NCBI GenBank assembly: GCA_016719465.1
Contig: JADJYY010000004.1
Coordinates: forward strand, 1 to 64,000
Source of the DNA: Hydrogenophilales bacterium
GTDB taxonomy: Bacteria > Pseudomonadota > Gammaproteobacteria > Burkholderiales > Thiobacillaceae
Length of the DNA stretch: 64,000 bases
Reading direction: 5' to 3'
The position numbers and the translations under genes were made by a program. Within the stretch, counting starts at the first letter, position 1. Each line of letters begins with the position of its first letter. This document shows, piece by piece, positions 47,458 through 56,719 of this stretch. Under the pieces are notes generated by a model. That model was not told the DNA's origin and made no database searches. It worked only from the letters and a program-made list of their open reading frames with translations.

Positions 47458-49566
47458 TTACAGCTTGAAGCCCGACACGGAGACCTTCAGATCATTCGAC
47501 AGGACGGCGAGCTGGCCGATGGACTCCGCGCTGCGGCGGGCGCCGTCGGACGCCTGCTCGGTCGACGCGAGAATCCGCCGCATGTTGCCGGCGATGTGCT
47601 CGGCGGTGCCGGCCTGGGCCTGGGTGGCATCGGAAATGCTCTGGATCAGGCGGGCCAGTTCGTCGGATACCGCCTCGATCTCGGCCAGGGACTGGCCGGC
47701 CGCGTCGGAACGGGAGGTCCCCTCCACCACGCCCTGGGTGGAGGCCTCCATGGCGTTCACCGCATCCTGGGTATCGCTCTGGATGGTCTTGACGATGGCG
47801 CCGATGCGGCGGGTGGCCTGGGCGGAACGCTCGGCCAGGCGCTGCACCTCCTCCGCCACGACGCTGAAGCCCCGGCCGGCGTCGCCCGCCGCCGCCGCCT
47901 GGATGGCGGCATTCAACGCCAGAACGTTGGTCTGCTCGGTAATGTCCGAAATCAGGTCCACGATTTCGCCGATCTCCTGGGAGGACTCGCCCAGCCGCTT
48001 GATGCGCTTGGACGTATCCTGGATCTGGTTGCGGATGGCGTTCATGCCGGCGATGGCGCCGCGCACCGAATCGCCGCCCTTGCGGGCGGTGGCCAGGGAT
48101 TGCTCGGCCACCCGGGCGGATTCGGCGGCGTTGCGGGATACCTGGACGATGGATTGGGACATCTGGTTGACCGACTCGGTGGTCTCGGCGATCTGCCGGG
48201 ACTGGCGATCGGCGGCCGCGAGCAGTTCGTCGGAACTGGCGCGGGCATCGGAGGTGGCCTGGTTCACCTGGTCGGCGGCGCGGTTGATGCCTTGCACCAG
48301 CATGCGCAGCTCCTCGATGGCGTAGTTCACCGAGTCGGCGATGGCCCCGGTGATGTCCTCGGTCACCGTGGCCTCCACGGTCAGGTCGCCTTCCGCCAGG
48401 TCGCCCATTTCGTTCAGCAGACGCAGGATGGCATCCTGGTTGCGCTGGTTTTCCTGGGCGGCCTCTTCCGCGCGCCGGCGCGCCTCGCCGACGTTGATCA
48501 CGCCGAGAACCAGCAGGGCGGCCAGGGCGAGCAGGGAGAACAGAATGGCGAGAAACAGCGAAACGCCGGCCCCCATGCCCTGATAGCGCTCGGTGAGCTT
48601 GCTGGTCAGGGTCAGCAACTGTTCGGATTCGTCGAAGATCTCGCGGGCGGCGCGCTTGGCTTCCACCAGCTGGGGCATGTTCTTCAGGATATGGTTGGCC
48701 TGCTTCTCGAAGCGGCCGAAAACATCCTGCAACTCCTGCAGTTTTTCCCGCGCGCTGGCATCGGATACCGCGGCCACCCCGAGGCCGCCGCCGCCTTTCA
48801 GCAGGCCGTCCAGCACCTCGCGGAAGGTGCGCAAATCCTGCCCGAGCTGGTAGGCGGTTTCCGGATTGATCTGGTCCGAGGACAACAGGGCATTGGCGTT
48901 CTTGGCCATGCGCTGGCTCCACAGGGCCTGCTGGTTGGCGAAGGCCAGCTGCTTCCTGGCGTCGGCCGGCAGCAGGGCGATGACCTGCTCGGTCAGGTCC
49001 AGGAGTTCCGCGTTGCGCTGGTTGATTTCCGCCAGACCCTGGCCCAACTCCACCAGCACGGTCTGCTGCCCGATCAGGGTCTGGATGTCTTTCCTGGAAA
49101 CGTCCCAGCGTTTCCTGAGTTCCTCCAGATCGGATCGCAGGAACCCCGGCGAGGACGGCACCCCGGCGCCGCCGTCGATCAGGGCATTGAGGCCGTCGGC
49201 GAAGGCCTTGCGGCTTTCCTCCAGTTGGGCGAAGGCCGACTTGTTGCCGAGGACCGCCTGCTGGGCGGTCTTGGTGTAACGCTGGGACAGCATTTGCAGG
49301 CGGGTGGAGATTTCCACGTAGCCGGCCCGGTTCCCCACCTGGACCGTATGCCACACGATCAGCAGGGTCGCCAGAACCAGGGATGCCAGCAGGGTCAGCA
49401 CCACCGCCGGGTGGCGTTGTTCCGGGGGCAGGCGATTCAGCAGCGGCAGGCGCCCCGGGTCCACGGCCATCCAGCGATCCATGACCCGCCCCACCACCGG
49501 GCCGATTTTCCCCGCCAGTTTTCCGAATTGATTGCCCAGATCCACGCGCGGCCTGCTCATCGCCAT
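47458..49566 (-). CDS. pilJ: Twitching-motility methyl-accepting chemoreceptor PilJ
   Basis: 702 residues. A cytoplasmic start, membrane helix 1 near 54-74 (AVVLTLLASLVLATLLIVW), a periplasmic helical PilJ sensor, helix 2 near 330-350, a HAMP-like linker, then the signalling tip LISDITEQTNVLALNAAIQA near residue 540. It senses surface or pilus-related signals and controls ChpA through PilI. Located between pilI and chpA, 23 bases from the latter, the standard operon order. Confidence 0.93.
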   Translation of the reverse strand: MAMSRPRVDLGNQFGKLAGKIGPVVGRVMDRWMAVDPGRLPLLNRLPPEQRHPAVVLTLLASLVLATLLIVWHTVQVGNRAGYVEISTRLQMLSQRYTKTAQQAVLGNKSAFAQLEESRKAFADGLNALIDGGAGVPSSPGFLRSDLEELRKRWDVSRKDIQTLIGQQTVLVELGQGLAEINQRNAELLDLTEQVIALLPADARKQLAFANQQALWSQRMAKNANALLSSDQINPETAYQLGQDLRTFREVLDGLLKGGGGLGVAAVSDASAREKLQELQDVFGRFEKQANHILKNMPQLVEAKRAAREIFDESEQLLTLTSKLTERYQGMGAGVSLFLAILFSLLALAALLVLGVINVGEARRRAEEAAQENQRNQDAILRLLNEMGDLAEGDLTVEATVTEDITGAIADSVNYAIEELRMLVQGINRAADQVNQATSDARASSDELLAAADRQSRQIAETTESVNQMSQSIVQVSRNAAESARVAEQSLATARKGGDSVRGAIAGMNAIRNQIQDTSKRIKRLGESSQEIGEIVDLISDITEQTNVLALNAAIQAAAAGDAGRGFSVVAEEVQRLAERSAQATRRIGAIVKTIQSDTQDAVNAMEASTQGVVEGTSRSDAAGQSLAEIEAVSDELARLIQSISDATQAQAGTAEHIAGNMRRILASTEQASDGARRSAESIGQLAVLSNDLKVSVSGFKL

Positions 49567-49618
49567 CAGTACACCCTTTCAGATTCTTTCCGGCCCCGGG
49601 TCCGGCTCGGACCGGCCA

Positions 49619-50131
49619 TCACAAACCGGCTTCCAGGAAAGCCGGCGTCGACACCAGACGTTCCATGCTGATTTCCGTCCAGAACTGGCCATCCCGATCA
49701 TGCCAGCGGGACAACTGCCAGGATGCCGCGTCCAACGCCCCGGGCTCCGGCACCAGGTCGGCGATGCCGCGCAGGCCCAGCGCGCGCTCCACCCGCAGGG
49801 CGGCGTTCACGCCGAAGCGGGGATGGGCCAGGAGGATGCGGGCCTCCCCCGGCGGCAGGGGCTCGCCCAGGCCGAGATAGGCCGCCAGGTCCACGCAACC
49901 ATAAAGCGCCCCGCGGACACTGGCCACCCCCGCGAACCAGGGCTTGGCCCAGGGCACCTCGGTCAGCGCCGGGACCGTCACCACTTCGTTGATCTGATCC
50001 AGGCCGACCAGCCAGAGACGGCCACCGGCGCTGAAGCCCAGCTTGGAGGCGGCGCCCTGGGTTGCCTCCGCCGCCTTGAGTTTCTCGGCCAGGCGGGTCT
50101 GGAATTCGCGCAGGCTTTCCTTGGCTTCCAT
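49619..50131 (-). CDS. pilI: CheW-like coupling protein PilI
   Basis: 170 residues from the ATG at 50131, which shares one base with the pilH stop (TGATG). CheW fold: LWLVGLDQINEVVTVPALTE and PWFAGVASVRGALYGCVDLA are the conserved receptor- and kinase-binding blocks. It links PilJ to ChpA at the membrane. The longer open frame would run through pilH and is not used. Confidence 0.92.
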   Translation of the reverse strand: MEAKESLREFQTRLAEKLKAAEATQGAASKLGFSAGGRLWLVGLDQINEVVTVPALTEVPWAKPWFAGVASVRGALYGCVDLAAYLGLGEPLPPGEARILLAHPRFGVNAALRVERALGLRGIADLVPEPGALDAASWQLSRWHDRDGQFWTEISMERLVSTPAFLEAGL

Positions 50132-50496
50132 CAGCCCAGGGCCTTGATCTTGGCCAGCAGTTCTTCCGCCACGACGGGTTTCACCAGGTACTCGACGGCG
50201 CCCTGGCGGAGGCCCCAGACCCGGTCGGTCTCCTGGCCCTTGGTGGTGCACATCATGACCGGAATGGACTCGGTCTCCGGGTTCCGGGCCAACTGGCGGG
50301 TGGCCTGGAAACCATTGAGGCCTGGCATCACCACATCCATGAGGATCAGGTCCGGCTTCTCCATCTTGGCGACGGCGACGCCCAATTCGCCGCTTTCGGC
50401 GGTGAGCACGTCGTACCCCTGCTTGCGCAGCAGGTCGGTCAGGAAAAAACGCTCGGTGGGCGAGTCGTCGATAATCAGGACTCTCTTGACGGGCAT
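50131..50496 (-). CDS. pilH: Twitching motility response regulator PilH
   Basis: 121 residues, a lone receiver domain. D10/D11 in VLIIDDSPTERFFL, phospho-acceptor D54 in LILMDVVMPGLNG, conserved Thr in MCTTKGQE and Lys in EYLVKPV. The ATG at 50496 avoids an overlap with pilG and has an AAGGGAG upstream; an earlier ATG at 50523 is possible. It tunes retraction-motor (PilT) or phosphate flow in the Pil-Chp system. Confidence 0.92.
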   Translation of the reverse strand: MPVKRVLIIDDSPTERFFLTDLLRKQGYDVLTAESGELGVAVAKMEKPDLILMDVVMPGLNGFQATRQLARNPETESIPVMMCTTKGQETDRVWGLRQGAVEYLVKPVVAEELLAKIKALG

Positions 50497-50515
50497 GGCG
50501 CTCCCTTCGCGGTCA

Positions 50516-50911
50516 TCAGCCACCCTTCGGCCGATGACGGCGAACCGCCTCCAGCAGGGTGTCCTTGGTGAAAGGCTTGGTGAGGTATTCGTCCGAGCCG
50601 ACCAGGCGTCCGCGCGCCCGGTCGAACAGCCCGTCCTTGCTGGACAGCATGATCACCGGCGTATCACGCAGCCTGGGGTTCTTCTTGATCAGGGCGCAGG
50701 TCTGGTAGCCGTCCAGGCGAGGCATCATGATGTCCACGAAGATCACCTGGGGTTGATGGTCGGTGATCTTGGCCAGGGCGTCGAAACCGTCCTCCGCCAG
50801 GATCACCTCGCACCCGGTCTGCAACAGGAAGATCTCGGCGCTGCGGCGGATGGTGTTGCTGTCGTCGATCACCATCACCTTGGTGCCGGCCAGGTCGTTG
50901 GGGTTGTCCAC
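50516..50911 (-). CDS. pilG: Twitching motility response regulator PilG
   Basis: 131 residues. Receiver with D16/D17 in VMVIDDSNTIRRSAEIFL, D60 in VIFVDIMMPRLDGYQTC, SSKDGLFDRARGRLVGSDEY and the Lys in YLTKPFTKDTL. The IRRSAE segment is typical of PilG/Vfr-pathway regulators. It is phosphorylated by ChpA and promotes pilus extension. It is the first gene of pilGHIJ-chpA; no pilK (methyltransferase) or chpB (methylesterase) is present. Confidence 0.94.
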   Translation of the reverse strand: MDNPNDLAGTKVMVIDDSNTIRRSAEIFLLQTGCEVILAEDGFDALAKITDHQPQVIFVDIMMPRLDGYQTCALIKKNPRLRDTPVIMLSSKDGLFDRARGRLVGSDEYLTKPFTKDTLLEAVRRHRPKGG

Positions 50912-50930
50912 GCTCCCTCCTTGACAATGT

Positions 50931-52109
50931 TCAGGTGCCGCGCTGTAGCGGATAACCCGCCGCCTTCCAGGCGGGCAGTCCGGTACGGAACCAATAGATT
51001 TTCGTATATCCCCGTTTCACCATGTAGCGGGCGGCTTTGTAGCTATACCAGCATTCCGCGCCATTGCACTGGAAAATCATGGGCGCGTTCTTGTCCCTGG
51101 GCAGTTTCGTGAGGTCGAAGGCATCCACGGAATCGTCGTACTCCACTTCCTTGGGGCTGTTCATCTGGTAGGGGACGTGCACCGCCCCGGGGATATGGGA
51201 TTCGCGATAATGCGCCAGCGGCCGCACGTCGAACAGGGGAACGCCCTGGGTCATCAACTTCTTCACCTGCTCGGCGGTGGGGATGGTGGCGCCCGCCAGG
51301 ATTTCCGGGCTGTAGAAACCGCGCGTCGAGACGAATTCGAAATCCGCCGCATCGGCCGGATCAAAGGTCCCAAGCCGGGTGCGATTGAGGCGGTTCTCGA
51401 TATCCTTGTCCAGGCTGGTGAAGGCGGCGCGTATGCGGTCTCGCAGCGCGGGATCGATCTTGTCGCTCACCACCACGCCGGCCTGGGGCACGCTGGTCAG
51501 CGTCTTGATCACCGCCGCGCCGGGATTCCGGCTGATCCAGCCTTTGGCCACATCCGATTTCATGGCCGCGATCTCGGCCTGGCCGATATCGAGGGCATAG
51601 AGCACCGCGCCATACTGGTTCATGTACTGGACCTGGCTGAAGAATTTCGCTGGCGCGAATCCCAGGGCATTCATTTCGCCGCGCACCATGTAGCTCACCA
51701 GGGATTCCTGATGGGGCAGAACGATGCGCTTGTTGCGCGCGCCGTCCAGGGAGCGCGCCCGGGAATTCTTGCCGGCCACCAGCACGACCTGGGTGTCCCG
51801 CTCGGTCCTTGCCACCGGCGTATAGCCGTTGCGCATGGCCAACCCGACCAACTGCGCCGGGACCAGCATCATGGAATAGGTGCCGGTACGGATGTGCTCC
51901 CCCACCCTTTCGGCGTTCTGGGTCATGATCAACTTGACGGACTGCCCCAGCGCGCGGCCAAGAAAGCGGGTGAGATCCGCGAACACGGCCTGGGTCGCGA
52001 CATGGTCGCGTTCCTGGTCGTAGTCCAGGGTCACGTTGAGAATCAACTCCCCGCGCGCCTGCGAAGTCCAGGCAAGCGCCGCCAGGAACAAGGCAGCCAA
52101 CCAACGCAT
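50931..52109 (-). CDS. Periplasmic PhnD/TAXI-like binding protein fused to a rhodanese domain
   Basis: 392 residues from the ATG at 52109, which begins a signal peptide (MRWLAALFLAALAWTSQARG). Residues ~20-270 form a phosphonate-transporter-like periplasmic binding protein fold (LNVTLDYDQERDHVATQAVF, KNSRARSLDGARNKRIVLPH). Residues ~285-392 are a rhodanese domain (LFDVRPLAHYRESHIPGAVH, FQCNGAECWYSYKAARYM) with a Cys in the active loop. No transporter permease or ATPase is adjacent. It stands alone 20 bases from pilG, on the same strand. Its ligand may be an oxyanion or sulfur compound, which is a guess from the domains. Confidence 0.85.
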   Translation of the reverse strand: MRWLAALFLAALAWTSQARGELILNVTLDYDQERDHVATQAVFADLTRFLGRALGQSVKLIMTQNAERVGEHIRTGTYSMMLVPAQLVGLAMRNGYTPVARTERDTQVVLVAGKNSRARSLDGARNKRIVLPHQESLVSYMVRGEMNALGFAPAKFFSQVQYMNQYGAVLYALDIGQAEIAAMKSDVAKGWISRNPGAAVIKTLTSVPQAGVVVSDKIDPALRDRIRAAFTSLDKDIENRLNRTRLGTFDPADAADFEFVSTRGFYSPEILAGATIPTAEQVKKLMTQGVPLFDVRPLAHYRESHIPGAVHVPYQMNSPKEVEYDDSVDAFDLTKLPRDKNAPMIFQCNGAECWYSYKAARYMVKRGYTKIYWFRTGLPAWKAAGYPLQRGT

Positions 52110-52186
52110 GTCGATCCTCCTCTTCACCGATGCCCACATTTGTACGGGCCCAGGGGCTATATCGGCGAACACCCGGAAATCTGGAG

Positions 52187-52357
52187 TCAAATCCCCAACA
52201 TCTCGAAATCCTCCTTGCGCGCCCCGCATTCCGGACATGTCCAATTCACCGGAACATCCTCCCAGCGGGTGCCGGGCGCTATTCCCTCATCCGGCCGTCC
52301 CGCGGCCTCGTCATAAACAAAACCGCACACCACGCACATCCACGTCCTGTATTCCAT
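52187..52357 (-). CDS. Rubredoxin
   Basis: 56 residues from the ATG at 52357. Two iron-binding knuckles: CVVCGFVYDEAAG and CPECGARKEDFE, four Cys for one Fe. Trp and Pro at the usual positions (RWEDVPVNWTC). Small soluble one-electron carrier. It is divergent from thiD with 78 bases between, an arrangement common near pil-chp genes of betaproteobacteria. Confidence 0.96.
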   Translation of the reverse strand: MEYRTWMCVVCGFVYDEAAGRPDEGIAPGTRWEDVPVNWTCPECGARKEDFEMLGI

Positions 52358-52435
52358 GCGCCGCCAGGAGGGCCATCGCTTATGTAATAGAATTGGATTC
52401 TGCCCATTCTTCCAGCCCTCGCCAAGGGTTTCCCC

Positions 52436-53257
52436 ATGTCGATACCGCCGCTCCCCGCCGTGCTCGTCTTCGCCGGCACCGACCCCACTGGCGGCGCTGG
52501 ACTCCAGGCGGACGTCCTGACTCTGTCCGGCCTGGGCTGCCACCCCCTTTCCGTCGTCACCGCCGTCACCGTCCAGGACACCGTCGGCGTGGACGACTAT
52601 CTGCCCATCGACCCGGAATGGATCGCCGACCAGGCGCGCGGCGTCCTTGAGGACATGCCAGTGGCCGCCATCAAGGTCGGCATGATCGGCAGCGTGGAAG
52701 CCGTGGCCGCCATCGCCGAGGTGGTCTCGGACTATCCCGACATCCCCCTGATCCTGGATCCGGTGCTCACCTCCGGCCGGGGCGACCCCCTGGCCAACGA
52801 GGAATTGCTGGAAGCCCTGCGCGATCTGCTTCTGCCCCAGACCACCATCCTGACGCCCAACAGCATCGAGGCGCGCCGGCTGGCGGAAGACCTGGATGAG
52901 GAAAACGACGACCCCGAGCTCAGCGAGTGCGCCCGCCGGCTCATCGACCTGGGCTGCGAATACGTGCTCATCACCGGCGCCCACGAACAGGGCGCCCAGG
53001 TCAGCAACACCTTGTACAACACCCGGGGCGTGGTGCATCGCCTGAACTGGGATCGGCTGCCCGGCTCCTATCACGGCTCCGGCTGCACCCTGGCCGCGGC
53101 CCTGGCGGGCCTGCTGGCCCTGGGACAGGACATCGCCGACGCGGCGCGGGAAGCCCAGGAATACACCTACCAGACCTTGAAGAATGCCTATCGGCCGGGC
53201 ATGGGCCAATTCATCCCGGACCGTTTGTATTGGGTACGCGGCGACGATGACGAGTGA
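52436..53257 (+). CDS. thiD: Hydroxymethylpyrimidine/phosphomethylpyrimidine kinase
   Basis: 273 residues of the ribokinase fold. FAGTDPTGGAGLQADVLTLS is the N-terminal signature; VGMIGSVE, ILDPVL and LLPQTTILTPNSIEARRLA follow, and GSGCTLAAALAG is the phosphate-binding anion hole. It phosphorylates HMP to HMP-PP for thiamine synthesis. It overlaps thiE by eleven bases. No TPP riboswitch is visible in the 78-base upstream gap. Confidence 0.95.
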   Translation: MSIPPLPAVLVFAGTDPTGGAGLQADVLTLSGLGCHPLSVVTAVTVQDTVGVDDYLPIDPEWIADQARGVLEDMPVAAIKVGMIGSVEAVAAIAEVVSDYPDIPLILDPVLTSGRGDPLANEELLEALRDLLLPQTTILTPNSIEARRLAEDLDEENDDPELSECARRLIDLGCEYVLITGAHEQGAQVSNTLYNTRGVVHRLNWDRLPGSYHGSGCTLAAALAGLLALGQDIADAAREAQEYTYQTLKNAYRPGMGQFIPDRLYWVRGDDDE

Positions 53258-53890
53258 AACGGCCGCCTGGCGGGGCCTGTATGCCATCACCCCGGACTGG
53301 ACCGACAGCCGCCGTCTGCTCATGGCCACCGAAGCCATCCTGGCCGCCGGCTGCCGCTTCCTGCAATACCGCAACAAGTCCGCGTCGGATTGCCATCGCC
53401 AGGAACAGGCCGTTTCCCTGCGCGGCCTCACCCGGAAATATGGCGCCCGGTTGATCATCAACGACGACATCGACCTGGCCCTGTTCTGCGGCGCCGACGG
53501 CGTACACCTGGGCGAGGATGACGGCGAACCGGCCGCCGCGCGCATCCGCCTGGATGCCGCCGGACCCGGTAAAATCCTGGGCGCTTCCTGTTACCAGAGC
53601 CTGGACAAGGCGGTCTCGGCGGCACGGATGGGCGCGGATTACATCGCCTTCGGCAGCTTCTTCGCCTCGCCCACCAAACCCCTGGCCAGGCGCGCCGATC
53701 CGGGCCTGCTCGCGGCGGGCAAGGCAATGACTGGCCTGCCGGCGTGCGCCATCGGCGGCATCACCCCGGACAACGCCGGGGAACTGGTGCGGGCCGGGGC
53801 CGATCTGCTGGCGGTCATTTCCGCCCTGTACGAGGCCGATGACCCGGGCCGGGCAACAAGACAATTCATGACTCTCTTCGAGGAAACCCC

Positions 53891-53894
<4 letters not shown>
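53247..53894 (+). CDS. thiE: Thiamine-phosphate synthase
   Basis: 215 residues from the ATG at 53247, inside the 3' end of thiD. GLYAITPDW begins the TIM barrel; FLQYRNKSAS, RLIINDDIDLALFCGADGVH, GASCYQSLDKAV, DYIAFGSFFASPTK and CAIGGITPDNAGELVRAGAD are the family's substrate and phosphate motifs. It joins HMP-PP and THZ-P to thiamine phosphate. Overlaps hemL start by four bases (ATGA). Confidence 0.95.
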
Positions 53895-55178
<1,284 letters not shown>

Positions 55179-55184
55179 AGTCCA

Positions 55185-56255
55185 ATGAACGAGGAGCTCT
55201 CCCCCGAGGACAGCTTTCGCCTGGAAGTTCTGCTGGCCCAGGATCTCAAGGCGGTGCGACTCGACGAGTCCAACCTGGTCCTGCATGCCCTCACGGACCA
55301 GGGCGAGGCCAGCATTCCCCTGGCCCCCACCTGCCGGCCGGACAAGTATCTGCGCCTGGTCCGGGAACTGCTGTCCGGCCACGCCCTGGGCTCGCCGGGT
55401 GGCTATCCCGTCTACCTTTCCCGCTGGACCCGGCACGGCCAGATGGAAGGCATCAACCTGGGCAAGCTGCTGCTCACCGGCGAGCCCGAGGCGGTGGTGG
55501 CGGTGGTCTATTCCCCGGCGCTGACCGACGAACTGGCCCGCTGTGCCTGGTGGACCCAGCCCACCATCGAGAACGCCCGCCTCATGCTGCGCCGGGATGC
55601 GGTGGCCAAGGGGGAGATGGGCAAGGTGCTGGCCGATTTCCTGGTGGAGCATCTGCCGTTCCTGCAGGACGACCATCTGGGCATCATGGACACGGTGGCG
55701 GTGCTGCTCCATTCCGGCGCCCTGACCGAGGCCCAGCTGGAAACCACCTGGAAGCGGGGCAAGCGCAGCAACACCCATTACGTGGCCTTCCTGGAAATGG
55801 CGGCGGGCAAGCTGCCCCTGCCCAGACCGGCGCATCCCGACCATGAGGCGATCCGGGCCGCCCTCGCCGACCGGATCGCGGCCGGCCAGCCGGCCGCCCT
55901 GGCCCTGGAGCGGGGGCTATCGGGCCAGGGCCAGACCTTCCTGGCCGCCGCCGCCGAGATTCTGGATCGGCCGGAAACTCAGGAAGTGGTGAGCCGCACC
56001 CTCAACGCCATCGGCCGCTATTTCTCGGGAAACGATGCCTGGCCAGCGGTTGTCGACTCGCCCGTTCGCGACACGTGTCTGGCTTTCGCCCCCCGGCTGG
56101 AAGCCGCGGCACGCCTGGCTGAAGTCGGCGATGCCCTGGTCAAACCGATCTTCACCCGCTCCACCGCCATCGGCTCCCTCATGCGCCGCAAGATCGAGCC
56201 GGTCGTGACACCCATTCTGAGCGATATCCAGTTGCTGGTGGAAAAGGGGACCTGA
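55185..56255 (+). CDS. DsrS-like sulfur-metabolism-associated protein
   Basis: 356 residues, cytoplasmic, without membrane segments. The pattern SPEDSFRLEVLLAQDLKAVR, GSPGGYPVYLSRWTRHGQME, AVVAVVYSPALTDELARCAW and KRGKRSNTHYVAFLEM resembles the protein called DsrS in sulfur-oxidising bacteria with reverse dissimilatory sulfite reductase. Its function is poorly defined; in Allochromatium it has been linked to control of dsr expression. No dsrAB or other dsr gene occurs in the window. It follows hemL by six bases, apparently in the same transcript. Confidence 0.65.
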   Translation: MNEELSPEDSFRLEVLLAQDLKAVRLDESNLVLHALTDQGEASIPLAPTCRPDKYLRLVRELLSGHALGSPGGYPVYLSRWTRHGQMEGINLGKLLLTGEPEAVVAVVYSPALTDELARCAWWTQPTIENARLMLRRDAVAKGEMGKVLADFLVEHLPFLQDDHLGIMDTVAVLLHSGALTEAQLETTWKRGKRSNTHYVAFLEMAAGKLPLPRPAHPDHEAIRAALADRIAAGQPAALALERGLSGQGQTFLAAAAEILDRPETQEVVSRTLNAIGRYFSGNDAWPAVVDSPVRDTCLAFAPRLEAAARLAEVGDALVKPIFTRSTAIGSLMRRKIEPVVTPILSDIQLLVEKGT

Positions 56256-56299
56256 GGACAGCCTGAGGACAACCCGAGCGGACAACCCGACCAAGGCGG

Positions 56300-56318
56300 C
56301 CTCGATCACGACTCGAGG
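56300..56318. terminator. Possible bidirectional hairpin between convergent genes
   Basis: CCTCGA (56300-56305) and TCGAGG (56313-56318) form a short stem with a 7-base loop in the gap between the dsrS-like gene and the convergent 56335-56604 gene. There is no T-run, so it is a weak candidate. Confidence 0.25.
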
Positions 56319-56334
56319 CGCCGGCATCGAGGTT

Positions 56335-56604
56335 TCAGGTGGCTTCCACCTTGGGTCGCTTCTTGAACCTGCGGGGAGGTCGTTTGCCTTGACCGCCTCC
56401 CGGGTTCGGCTTGGGTGCACCCGGGGCGGCGACGGGAGGCCGCTCCCGCTGTACCTGCCTGGCATCGTCTTCGCGATTGCCGGGAGCGAGCGTGATTTCA
56501 AGCTCGAAAATCTCGTCCCACTGGGCCTCGCTTCGCTGGCTATCCGGAATCGCGAGCAGCGCCTTGAGGCGCTGGCGTGGAGAAGCGTTTTCGGGAGTGT
56601 TCAT
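56335..56604 (-). CDS. Small basic hypothetical protein
   Basis: 89 residues. The N-terminal half RQRLKALLAIPDSQRSEAQW is acidic-helical and well formed; the C-terminal half is a Pro/Gly/Lys/Arg-rich tail (KRPPRRFKKRPKV) that could bind nucleic acid. No known domain. It lies upstream of nothing on its strand and is separated from the low-complexity protein gene by about 115 bases in which no gene is seen. Confidence 0.55.
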   Translation of the reverse strand: MNTPENASPRQRLKALLAIPDSQRSEAQWDEIFELEITLAPGNREDDARQVQRERPPVAAPGAPKPNPGGGQGKRPPRRFKKRPKVEAT

Positions 56605-56719
56605 GTCGGCATTATCGCGGGAATGGGGCGGTCCGGCGTAGAAAAAATTGTCGCGGCAACGCCTTGCGGCCTATCCACCCCGCGAAAACGCACTCGTTGC
56701 CGCTCGACCGGCTACCCCT

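Noticed and set aside
44010..47468. 1152-codon open frame on the plus strand opposite chpA
   Set aside because: It mirrors the chpA frame; GC-rich codon bias removes stops from the antisense. The translation is Gly/His/Gln-rich with no domain, whereas the minus strand has clear HPt motifs.
47311..49671. 786-codon plus-strand frame opposite pilJ
   Set aside because: Antisense shadow of pilJ; no recognisable motif.
52358..52435. TPP riboswitch upstream of thiD
   Set aside because: The 78-base gap lacks the conserved thi-box CUGAGA and is too short for the fold.
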